64,000 nucleotides of DNA from Saitoella complicata NRRL Y-17804 (Eukaryota; Ascomycota; Saitoellomycetes; Saitoellales; Saitoellaceae): the NCBI RefSeq assembly GCF_001661265.1, contig NW_017566998.1, forward strand, positions 62,001-126,000. Direction: 5' to 3'. Below are positions 29,301 through 38,634 of this stretch, piece after piece (the stretch's first letter is position 1; every line of letters begins with the position of its first letter). The translations under genes and the position numbers were made by a program. The notes beneath the pieces are model-generated. The model made no database searches. It was given only the letters and a program-made list of their open reading frames with translations, and was not told the origin of the DNA.

Positions 29301-31050
29301 AACGCTCGAGATGCCGGAGAACAACGAGCACGTCGTGCACTTGAGGACCAAGAAGGATGCTGGTGAGCGCTGGGATGAGGCAGTTAAGCAGCTTCTAGCG
29401 ATGGACAACATCCCCATGGCACAACTGATGGCATTGAGTGAGCAGGCAGGACAGTTGCCGGTTGACCAGGAGATCTTCCAGAAGGTTGAGGGTATAATCG
29501 CTAGGACGAGGGATACCCACCGCATCATCCTGGACTTGCTTGAACGGTCACGAAACCCTGATCCTAACCAGCGGCCAAATTCGGCTGAGGTGGACGTTGT
29601 CAAGAAGGATCTCGAGGACCTCAATGTCAAGACCCCGGAGGCTACGCTGCTTGAGAAGGAGGCCCACCGAGTCGATGACTGGATCCGTAAGGGTAAGCGT
29701 CTTTTTGGAAAAGCCAACGCGCCTTTGGAAATTTTGGGTACTCATCTGTCCTTTGTCGAGAAGGTCAATGACAATTGCTTTTCCCTCGACGACAAGCCTA
29801 GGTCGCCTGTCGAGCCCTCCTCACGGGAAGCTTCGCCTGAGGCTGAGACCATCAATGAAACCGGCCCCGAGCGTGCAAAGGAGGGTAAGGACGTTTTCTG
29901 CTTGTGCCGAACCCCCGAATCCGGGCTCATGATTGAGTGCGGTGTCTGCCATGAATGGTACCACGGCCGTTGTCTAAAGATGAACCGAAAGAAGCTGAAG
30001 GATGAGGATACATACACGTGTCCTGTCTGTGACTATCGAGTGACGATCCCGCGTCAATCTGACAGACCTCGTCTCGATGACTTGCATCAGCTTGCTGCGG
30101 ACGCTCTCTACCTTCCTTTCATGCCTAAGGAGTTATCCACTCTCCGTCGTATCGTGGACACTGCGCAGAAGTTCCGCAACGTGGTCACTACCTTCTTGCA
30201 CACTACTCTCTGTTTGACTGCGGCAGAACTGCCAATCATCAAGTTCTACCTGCGCAAAATTGAGGGAGCTGAGGTGCTGCTCGACAACGAGACCAACTAC
30301 TTCCGTGCCAAGGTCCACGAGTGGATGCCGATCGCCGATGAGGCTCCGGAAGCCATCGGTGAGTCCAAATCTACTCGCAAGCCGCGTTTGTCCAAGAAGG
30401 CCAAGATGATGATGGAGGCTCAAGCAAATGGCACAATGCCAGTGGAAATGACTCCGACGGCTACTCCTCAAGCTAAGCCCCCGCCGGCTAAGGCGGAGAC
30501 GCCGATGAACCCGCCATATTTGCAGCAGCATTCTGTGTCTCATTCACCTTCACCGTATGCCTCGACCCCTATGCACACCATTCAAATCTGCAATAAATGT
30601 GCTCACGGGTGGGCGCCGCATGAGCAGACCCAGATGCTTGTTTGTCAGGTATGCAATGGTCCCTTCCACCCTCACTGTGCGAACGCACCTTCGAGCATGG
30701 TTGGAAAGCCGTACATCTGTGAAGGGTGCTGCGGTAAGCTTGGTCAGCCGTACGCGTATGCGACGACTCCTCCGGCCGCTACCCCACCTTACGGCCAAGA
30801 GCATGGTAGCTACCAGTATGGTGGTGCTGACGCCCAGGCCAATGGTCACACCTCGAACATCCTTGCTGCCATCGCCAGCCAGGGTATGCCAAACGAGTTC
30901 TTGAATGCCTTCAAAGACGGAGCCCAGCAGGCACCGGAGAGTGCTCGTGAGCAACTTGATGAGTTGACAGGTTATTCGCACGGAGCTGGCCCCGATGCCG
31001 CGCATGGTCTGAGCACGGAGGACATCGCGAATGAGTTTTTGAGTGTGTAG
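26329..31050 (+). CDS. KDM5/JARID1-type histone H3K4 demethylase
   Basis: One uninterrupted 1573-codon exon. Domain order: JmjN (about 64-105), ARID/BRIGHT (about 130-225), PHD1 (from Cys355, CEACGRGDHAPSILLCDGCD), JmjC (about 480-650) with iron ligands His540 and Glu542 in CWHSEDHW and His628 in NAYHAGFNHGFNF, C5HC2 zinc finger (from Cys732), PLU-1-like helical region, PHD2 (from about 1191, FCLCRTPESGLMIECG) and PHD3 (from about 1421). This is the complete KDM5 layout; such enzymes remove di- and trimethyl marks from H3K4 using Fe(II) and 2-oxoglutarate in corepressor complexes (fission yeast Lid2 is related). All catalytic ligands are present. The lack of introns across 4.7 kb is notable beside its spliced neighbours. 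Confidence 0.95.
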   Translation: MKRVQAPVAEGAPGWTNTPVSLGRRGKVPPLEMDSIVMNSPYDEKPKPKGSRALGLEEAPTYRPTKEEFQEPLKYIQSIAEEGKKYGICKIIPPEGWRPTFAVDTERFFFKSRKQELNSMEAKSRTTTNYLDQLYKFHKQHGTQLKSLPLIDKRPLDLYQLKKEVETRGGYNYVCDKKKWAEVGRALGYTGKIMTSLSTSLKASYQKYILPYEVYLVRAKPSVMRQREAENGMRSPAGGMKTPQASPPGTGKTGLNATPMKTEDVTMTDADTFSRKRPAEEVPSVAEVEARIKAGNPEILKEVAAQEKALEERHAKRAKIDVVPAVTGGSVAPHAPVTPSKLPNEANMAKPGENCEACGRGDHAPSILLCDGCDSGYHMGCLDPPLKSIPKNEWYCPKCLVGTGEFGFEDGGEYSLAEFQTKADDYKIKHFAKRLPLDPVTGQRIEITENMVEREFWRLIENPEVSVEVEYGADVHVTAHGSAFPTVERQPTDPYSTDPWNLNVMPLANDSLFRHIKSDVSGMTVPWIYVGMCFSTFCWHSEDHWTYSINYQHFGETKTWYGIPGEDADKFEAAMKKSVPDLFEQQPDLLFQLVTMMSPEKLRKEGVRVYAIDQRANQFVVTFPNAYHAGFNHGFNFNEAVNFAPSDWEPWGRACAKRYQEYRRMPVFSHDEMLMTAAAMDTSVETAQWLSKALEAMVKDETARRDLLRVQVPGLKEKVDEIELADDANYQCGVCKVYTFLAQVTCGQGCTSKVVCTSHVSELCDCEVNTRVYRLRYSDKYLEDLVYAVDYRANASRIWDGKLKTLLSNTAKPSLKELKALLSEGQKIPGDLSGLPILKGFVDRATEWVAEASEFLARKPQNRRKSEKVRKLTKAQERKEEEQRKPEYVQRLLSQAESLPFDCPEIGLLREKIVAINAYRVHAIKAIGQAGITKVELEEVIEAGRSVNVDLAETELLERYVAQLNWLDKAAEASKERLTAKQLGELLSESETLEMPENNEHVVHLRTKKDAGERWDEAVKQLLAMDNIPMAQLMALSEQAGQLPVDQEIFQKVEGIIARTRDTHRIILDLLERSRNPDPNQRPNSAEVDVVKKDLEDLNVKTPEATLLEKEAHRVDDWIRKGKRLFGKANAPLEILGTHLSFVEKVNDNCFSLDDKPRSPVEPSSREASPEAETINETGPERAKEGKDVFCLCRTPESGLMIECGVCHEWYHGRCLKMNRKKLKDEDTYTCPVCDYRVTIPRQSDRPRLDDLHQLAADALYLPFMPKELSTLRRIVDTAQKFRNVVTTFLHTTLCLTAAELPIIKFYLRKIEGAEVLLDNETNYFRAKVHEWMPIADEAPEAIGESKSTRKPRLSKKAKMMMEAQANGTMPVEMTPTATPQAKPPPAKAETPMNPPYLQQHSVSHSPSPYASTPMHTIQICNKCAHGWAPHEQTQMLVCQVCNGPFHPHCANAPSSMVGKPYICEGCCGKLGQPYAYATTPPAATPPYGQEHGSYQYGGADAQANGHTSNILAAIASQGMPNEFLNAFKDGAQQAPESAREQLDELTGYSHGAGPDAAHGLSTEDIANEFLSV

Positions 31051-31249
31051 AGTACAATCGTTTTTGTTTTGTGTTACTGTTTTGGATCGGTAAAAGGTGT
31101 TTAGTGGGCTTTCATCAGTATAATGTACGCTTCAAAGGGGAGGTCTGGATAGGAGCACGAGTCGCGCAGGGTGCAAATCGTTCAAATACAAAATGGAAAT
31201 TTTATTCTTTTGATATCTTGTTCCAAAACGCCCCCGTTTTTCTACAGTC

Positions 31250-33334
31250 TTATTCGTTGTTGACAACACCCAAGAACTCCCACAATGCATTTTGCTCCAG
31301 AAACTCGTGATGCACCAACGTAACGAGGAGGTAGTTCTCTCCAATCTTGTTGATCAACTCCGCAGACGGAGATCCTTTAGGATAGATCTTCTCCCACTCA
31401 CCCCAGATCGCAAACGCCTCATCCTTCCACGCACGGAACGAGACTTCCTCGATGATAGTCGGCTGAGCGACCTCCCTGCCAGGGAAAATACCCCACGTAA
31501 CAACATTCGCATCAGACTGCTCCATATTAGAATAATGATCTCCCCTCCTATTACCAGCATAAAACGAAATCTGCGGCTGCTCCTTCAACCTCTCATACAA
31601 CTCCCTCCAGTCCTCTGGACTCACGAAAAACTCAACGAACGCCTTCTGGAAAACCCATCCATTCTTGGGACCCCAACCGAAGATGGCGTCAGCAGAGGGT
31701 TTGGCATTGAGAGCGGGTTGTGAGCCGACGGTCCACCAGCCTTTTTGGTTGAGGCCGATCAGGTGTTGACGGATTGCCTCGGATTCGGGGGCGAGACCTT
31801 CTTCGGACCAGGGGATTGCACGGAGTTCGCCTTTTACGTGGCAGACGAAGAGGGAGGAGATATCAGATTTGTCGGTGGGGTGTTGCCAGAGTTGGAGGGC
31901 TTCCTGGGGTGGAACGTGGATGGTGACTCCATAACCGTCGAGTTCTCCGAAGGCTGGGGAACGAGCGTCACCCCATCGGCCATTGGGGAACTCGTCCCAA
32001 GTTGCGAGCTTACCCATGACGGACTTGCCTTCTTGCAGGGTAACGGAGTTCGAACGGCGACGGGAAGCGGGACTTTCGACCTTTCCTGCGTCCTTGGCTA
32101 CGGTGAGGAGGTCAAGACGAGCCATATCGGCGCGAATCTCCTCCACGACGACACGGTTCTGCGACTCAGAGATCAAGGAGCTAGTCCTCCTCGACTTAGC
32201 TCCAGGGTTTCCATGGGCCATGCCATTCGTAGCAGGCGCAGCAGAATCATCAATAGCAGACTCATGAATCGTGACCGTACGACCCTGCCCATTCACGATA
32301 TTAACCTCCGGCACATCCTCCCTCTCCGCAACCTTATCCAACAACCCACTCTTCTCCAACACAGATCCCACAGATTTTTCCAAATTAAGGGTACAAAGAT
32401 GCACACCCCGACATCTCCCCTCCGTCCCCTCATAAATCCGCTGAATCATCTCGACAGCAACATCAACCCCAACCATCTTAACCGCCTCATCATCTCCCTT
32501 GACCTTGTCCAGCCTCGCCAACAACTCGGGCGGCACAAACGCTCCGCACAGCTTCGTCATGCGCCGGAAGGACTGGTATGACTGAATCGGCATAATCGTA
32601 GGGATAACGGGGATATCCTTCATAACGCCTCCGTCAAACTCCCTCAACTCCTTTTCGAACGCGATGAAAGCCTCGGTGTCATAAAACAACTGTGTCAACA
32701 CAAATTCCGCACCAGCCTTGACCTTCTCCGCCAAATACCCCAAATCCTTGCTCACATCCCTCTCCACAACGACAGACCCCTCGACATGTCCCTCCGGGTA
32801 CGCCGCGACTCCGATACAGAAATAATCACCATACTGCTCTTTGATATACCTCACCAAATCCCTCGCATACACAAAATCCTCACTCGTCGCTGTCCAGTAC
32901 TCCTGTCCTCTCGGGGGATCACCGCGGAGTGCGAGGATATTGCGGATTCCGGCGTCGCGGGCGCGGAGGAGCGTTTGGTCGAGGATTGATTTGTCCATGT
33001 TTGTGCAGGTTAGGTGGAGACAGGTGGTGAGTCCGTGAGACTGGTGACATGCGGAGGCGAGGTCGAGCGACAATGCGGCCGTTGAACCTCCAGCGCCCCA
33101 TGTCACCGTAACGAAGAATGGCTGAAGGCGGGACATACGGAAGAGTCGGGCATGCAAGTTCTCCAATCCCTACACATAGATCGACGTTAGTCCATGCTCC
33201 TGATCATAAGAGTTACCTCCCGAGATGGAAGGTGTGAAGATGAAACGTACCGCAGTCGTCTTTGGAGGCCAAAACTCGAAAGAGAAGTATGGCGCATCCT
33301 TCGGTATCTGCTCAAGCTTATCGGAGATCTTCAT
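31250..33334 (-). CDS. MET13: Methylenetetrahydrofolate reductase
   Basis: Exon 1 (33334-33251, 28 codons) and exon 2 (33169-31250) are separated by an 81-nt GTACGT...TAG intron, giving 667 residues. The N-terminal TIM barrel starts MKISDKLEQ...FSFEFWPPKT and continues FVTVTWGAGGST, HLTCTNM and LALRGDPPRG, covering flavin and folate binding. The C-terminal half (FGWGPKNGWVFQKAFVEFF) is the eukaryotic regulatory domain, which in relatives binds S-adenosylmethionine as feedback inhibitor. The enzyme reduces 5,10-methylene-THF to 5-methyl-THF for methionine synthesis. The first exon carries the catalytic Glu of the FEFWPP motif, so it cannot be skipped. It is convergent with the KDM5 gene. Confidence 0.95.
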
Positions 33335-34166
33335 GATTTTCTCGATTGGGTAGACTGGGTAGGAGTAGTAGTGATGGTGGCGGCGTCCTTCTTTGACACC
33401 TGTAACTTTAGCCGCGAGACGGGAGAGTCGATCCCGATTCGATCTGAAGATAAGCGGACGGATCGGACCGTTAAGTGTCCGGAGAAGGCTCCTGGAGGGG
33501 AAGATGATGGGTAGAGTTCGGGGTGTTGAAGTGTCGAGGTACCGTTGATGTACGTGAACTAAATTTAGGGGCGCCTTCTGGTGATATTGGGGTGTCGGAA
33601 TCGGCAGACTGGACCGGCAGTTCGGTATGTGGATTTGACTCTGTTTGCTCTGCTATGATGGTATTCTTCTTGATCTCTTCCACAGCCGTCTACGTAGCAT
33701 TGAGGGGAGGATAACAGTGATCTGATTCAACTATCAAGACATGAAAAGGAGAAGGTATGTCGCATATCGAAGGTCAACGCCGTATCATGGGAAGCACAGA
33801 ACCAAAAAAGGAACGGCCCTCGCAGCGAAGGTTTTATGACTGCCAAGTGTCGATCTCGACCTAACCTATAACACCCCTCCAAGATCTCCAAATTCCGCGT
33901 GAAGCGGCGGACCTGTGTAGGCATCAGTCGGGCGAGCACAGCTTCTGGCCCGAGGGCTTTTGGAAGTACTCGGCTCTGTGACGCGGCAAGATCGTATGGA
34001 GGCCTCGTTGAATGAGGGGGAGCAGGCGGTCTGGCGGTTCGTAGAGGCGGGCCCGTTTCGCGCAGATTTAACGGTGTGAGCACCAGCCACGGTGGCTGTG
34101 GACGTTCCCACGGAAGAACGTATTACTTGAGAGCAAGATCTATTAATAACACCCCTCTAAAGGATA
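33335..34166. other. MTHFR upstream region and AIP1 downstream region
   Basis: 832 bp between the MTHFR start and the AIP1 stop, both on the minus strand. A 118-codon frame at 33727-34083 begins with GTG and is not supported. No tRNA or repeat was found; the region likely holds the MTHFR promoter and the AIP1 3' UTR. Confidence 0.45.
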
Positions 34167-36046
34167 TTAAGACCCCTCAACCCTCCACCTCTTCACCGTC
34201 GCATCTGCCCCAACACTAACAACCTCAACCCCACTCCACACAACCCCCGCACACCCATCCTTATGCGCCCCCCGACCACCAACCCACTTTCCAACTTTCT
34301 CGGTATCGAACACGCAAACCCCCGTATCCAAACTCCCACTCGCGCATTTCGTGGAATCGGTGTTCCATGCGAGGGATGTGATACGCGCGTTGTGGAATTG
34401 CCAGCGAGTTGTTTTGATTTCATACGTAGAAGAAGGGGTGTTGGAGTAGAGGATGATTTTACCGGATGAGTCGGCGGTGGCGAGGAGTGTTCCGGAGGGG
34501 GAGAAGGCGACCACCGTCACCGGCGCACGATTTCCTGTGAGTGTCGTCTTCTCCTCGAATTTCCCAGCCTTGAACGTATACACCCTCACAACATTATCAG
34601 CCCCCCCGACCGCGACCTCCTCACTCATCGGGTTAGCTGAGATAGCAGTCGGCTCATACCCCGTCACCACCTCACCCACCTTTTCTCCTTTGGCGTCATA
34701 AACCACCACACCCCCCACAACCGCCACGAAAACCTCACCTCCGCGTCGACTAACTCCCCGCGGCTGTGAGTCTGTCTTGATAACACTACCATCAAATGAC
34801 CGAACCCTGGCGTCAGCGATACGGATCGTGTCGTCCCAGCCTACTGACCAGACTTTCCCTCCATCGACTTGGGCGAACTCGACGACTTGATTCGTATGCG
34901 TCTCGCCCTCGACTTCGCGTGCCTCGCCTTCCTTGGTGTCCCAAGAGCGGATAACACCATCATATGACCCCGTCCAAACCGCATCCTCGGTCGCGGTAAG
35001 CGCTGTAATCCCCTTCTGATGTCCCTTGATAATTTTCGCAGGTTTAGGATTCCCGCGCGTAAAGACATTGAGATCTCCGCAGAGCGAGAGAGATACGATT
35101 TCATTCTTCGCGGTCCACACTACGCCGACTTGTTGATCAGGTACGCTCGGCCCGTCGCTTTCGGAGAGGGACCACGTCTCGACACATGTTTGGGAAGAAA
35201 TGTCCCAGGCTTTGAGAGTTGCGTCAGCGGAGGCGGTAACCACGAATTTCGAGTCCGGGCTCCAGGAGACGGCAAAGATCGATCCTTTATGTCCCTCGCT
35301 CGTGTCGAATTCACCGATGACTTCTCCCTCTTTGCCGGAATACAAGAAAACCTTCGCGTCAGCACCAACGGAGACAAAGTATTCCCCATCAGGCGAAAAA
35401 GCAACATCATAAACAAACCTCCCATGCGTCCTAATCGTCTTGGAATACCGAAACGGCACACCAGTATAAAACACAACACACGTATCATCGCTCGCCGTAA
35501 CCGCCCTAAACGGTCTCTGCTGCCGAATACTCACCGCATTAACCACCGAAGAATGCCCCGAGATCTCACCGACACTATTCCCAGAATCGGCGGTAAACGC
35601 AGCCCCAAACCGCTCCTTTCCGTCACCGACCGCGATGAGGCGTTTTGATTCGGAGTCCCATGCAAGATCTTTGAGAGCACCGGCGATTGGTTTGGTTTCG
35701 AGTTTGAGGATTTGGTCGGTGCCGGCGCAATCCCAGACTCGGACGGCACCAGAGGCATCGGCAGAGGCGACGTAGTATCCGGAGGGGGAGAATTTGGCGA
35801 CGGTTGTTGGGTGGGTGTGTTGGTCGTATTGGATGGATTCAGCGGGGTTTGTGAGGGAGCGGAGGAAGATCGATTTGTTTGACTGTACAGCGGATCTTCT
35901 GTTAGCATTTATATGTAACGAGGAGGTACTGCTGTACATACCGCATAGGCAATTCGCTCGCCCTTTGGGTCTGCGGAGAGGTGCACGGGCTGTGCTCGGG
36001 TGGTGGAGGGGGACGCCGCCCATGTTGATGCTCTCGTCAACGACAT
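34167..36046 (-). CDS. AIP1: Actin-interacting protein 1 (WD40, cofilin cofactor)
   Basis: Exon 1 (36046-35942, 35 codons) and exon 2 (35882-34167) are joined over a 59-nt GTATGT...CAG intron, giving 606 residues, the usual AIP1 length. The join reads ADPKGERIAYA then SNKSIFLRSL, matching AIP1 N-termini. WD repeats fill the whole protein (FSPSGYYVASADASGAVRVWD, VSWSPDSKFVVTASADATLKAWD and others), forming the two seven-bladed propellers of the family. AIP1 works with cofilin to sever and cap actin filaments in cortical patches. The minus-strand frame remains open upstream past 36046, but those residues have no AIP1 similarity and belong to the intron and intergenic DNA. Its start lies 147 bp from the PEX3 stop on the same strand. 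Confidence 0.95.
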
Positions 36047-36192
36047 GATCGATTGCAATTTGTGTTTTGGTGTGGTGGATGGAGCATTGATCGCCGTCAC
36101 ACGGTATGGCCGCCATTGCGCTTACTAGCCAGGGGGGGCGTACATCCGCAACACGACGCGAATTATAATCCAAGTAGATCATCTTCCCTTCC

Positions 36193-37608
36193 TCAATTCT
36201 CCTCCGAATAACCATGAAGCCCGTCAGCAGCAAGTCGCGCTTTGTCGTAGCTGCTGTACACGATTGCGGAGAACCTAACCAACCCATCACTTCCGGCCTC
36301 CATCTCCCTAGCATACTCCTTCCCTTGCTCAATGCGCTTTGCCTCCCTTGTTATTACAGGCAACATACTTGCTAGCCGTACCCGACGTTGCAGGATATCA
36401 GTGTTGTCCACTGATGGCTCAGGAGGATAGATCGCTGCTGCCATGTTCTCAATTAAGGTATGCACACCAGCATCGAGGAGCTGGTTTATCACAATGACTG
36501 CGTCTGGGGACGATAGAAAATCGTGTGTTTCATCAATAAGATGATGCAGTGGTAGACTTGGTACAATGGTACCTTCAGCCCCATCTGCGTCACGGCTGCC
36601 GTCCCTGTCGGTGAACTGCCGGAGGACTTGTGCTTCGTCTGCAGGAGTCAGTGGGAGAAGGAATTGCAGAAAAGATTCCTTCTCAACAATAGCACGGATG
36701 CGACAAATGATGAGGTCAAACTGTGCAAGAGACAGTTCTTCCTTCAGGGACATCCTGCCGTTGCTATGTCAGCATACATGCCCAAGTTTCTTCGGGCGAT
36801 TAGGATTCTTACACTCCAATCACTTCGTCTACAGCCGTCTTCACCTTTGCACTAAGCCCCTTCCATCCATTGTGTATCAACCACCACGAGAAACTCAGGT
36901 AATCCCGCTCAAGATCGGTGCGCTCGTCGCCATCCTCTTCCTCAATGCGAACTTCATTATTGAGCACTGGGCTCAATAACGTTACGACGCTTGACACATA
37001 TGTACCACGGCCAATGATGTTCAGTTGCACCCTCGTCAAAACGGTGAGCAAGACCAGACAATAGATTAACGTCAAAGTGCGCGTGATAGCTGTGGCCCAT
37101 TAGAAATCGTGTACTGACCGCATATCGGGAAGCGCATACGTACACAGTATCTTCAGGTCGTTCCACAGCTCGGCTTTCGACCTTCCGTTGCCATCGCCAG
37201 CGACTTCACTCATTCCACTTATCATGGATCCAGTCTCATCCCCTTCAGCGGCTTTACTCGGGGCCTTCTTTTGTTGCAAATCCGCGGTGATGCCCTCGAC
37301 ATCCAATTCATGAGAAACTTGCTCTGCCAGGCTAGGGAAAAGTGCAAGCAAGGTGAAAGTGCAATCCTGTTGGTTCTGCTCGAAGCGTCGACGAAGACTA
37401 GCATCTGGTTAACATACATCCATAGAGATGACAGAGGCCATAATACAAACTTTTCTTTGGCCGTCCTCTCACCCATAGCCCGCTCTTGAATTTCTTTTAT
37501 CTTTGAGAAAACATACTGAGTTGCAAGATAGGCAGCACCGGCGACGACAGTTGTAACACCGATCGCCCGGCGGTGTCGGCGAAGGAAACGCCGTGTTGAC
37601 TGGAACAT
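36193..37608 (-). CDS. PEX3: Peroxisomal biogenesis factor 3 (peroxin-3)
   Basis: Four exons (37608-37451, 37397-37144, 37089-36813, 36754-36193) with three 53-58 nt introns give 416 residues. The N-terminus MFQSTRRFLRRHRRAIG plus the hydrophobic VTTVVAGAAYLATQYVF segment is the peroxisomal membrane targeting signal and anchor. The spliced join ERTAKENLRRRFEQNQQDC is typical of PEX3. The helical cytosolic domain includes AELWNDLKILSITRTLTLIY and LSFSWWLIHNGW. PEX3 is the membrane receptor that docks PEX19 with its cargo and later recruits inheritance or pexophagy factors. It carries more introns than most genes here. It is divergent from ARPC4, only 164 bp from that start codon. Confidence 0.93.
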
Positions 37609-37772
37609 GCAATCGACGTGCCGGACGAGGATAGGGAGCAGGTGCTGAGACCAACGGGTTCTCTGTCGATTGTTGTTGTAGCTCACTAGTCAGGGCAGGG
37701 TCAGGGCTCTCCGCACTCAAGCCGTGACGTATCAACCCAACCACCAAGTTGTAGCAGAGAAGAGCATTCAAG

Positions 37773-38335
37773 ATGGTAACAGCTCGTATGACTTCATAAA
37801 TACCGTTGTCTAACAGCTCTCACAGTCAAACACACTCCGCCCATACCTCAACGCCGTCCGCTCAACCCTAACAGCAACCCTCTGCCTCGAGAACTTTGCC
37901 TCACAAGTCGTTGAACGACACAACTGTCCCGAAGTCGAAGCCAGACAATCTCTCGAAGCACTCCTAACCCCCCTCTCAATCTCCCGCAACGAAGGCGAAC
38001 GCGTCCTCATCGAACCCTCCTTCAACTCCCTCCGCATCTCCATCAAAATCAAACAAGCAGACGAAATCGAACATATCCTCGCTCACAAATTTACGCGATT
38101 CATGATGGGTCGCGCGGAGAGTTTTGTGATTTTGAGACGGAAGCCGGTGGCAGGGTATGATATTTCGTTTTTGGTGACGAATTTTCATAGTGAGGCGATG
38201 TTGAAGCATAAGCTTGTCGATTTTATTATTCAGTTTATGGAGGAGGTTGATGCGGAGATTAGTGAGATGAAGTTGTTTTTGAATGGACGGGCACGGTTTG
38301 TTGCTGAGAGTTATTTGGGTGCTATTTCGGGATGA
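37773..38335 (+). CDS. ARC19: Arp2/3 complex subunit 4 (p20)
   Basis: The start codon alone forms exon 1 (37773-37775), directly followed by a 50-nt intron (GTAACA... with CTAAC branch... CAG), and exon 2 (37826-38335) carries everything else, giving 170 residues (family about 168). The product begins [16 protein letters not shown] and continues [57 protein letters not shown] and [30 protein letters not shown], which are near-universal ARPC4 motifs. ARPC4 with ARPC2 forms the core that holds the Arp2/3 complex at the mother filament. No other ATG upstream in frame explains the N-terminus. It is divergent from PEX3 and convergent with PWP2. Confidence 0.93.
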
Positions 38336-38634
38336 ATTCGAAAGTTGTGAGGGGATGGCGGCGATGGGATGGAGAAGGGTGTCAATCAGCACTAGAAGTT
38401 TTGGAATGGTAAAAGACGCGACGCAGAATGTGAAGCGCGCAGTCCGATTTATGACCTATGATATACCAATGCATTTGATTCAACATTACATAGCTTGTCT
38501 GGAGGAGACTTTTTTACGCCTTGCACATGGACGTGATGAAATGCAGTGATGTTCCAATTGGGGTTATCATCAACCAATTAACCCATAAGTCCAATAAGAT
38601 GCGAAATGTAATGCTCTATCCACTCTCCCCTTGT

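Noticed and set aside
36047-36332. Extended N-terminus of AIP1
   Set aside because: The unspliced frame replaces the conserved first 35 residues, which are supplied by a separate exon with good splice sites.
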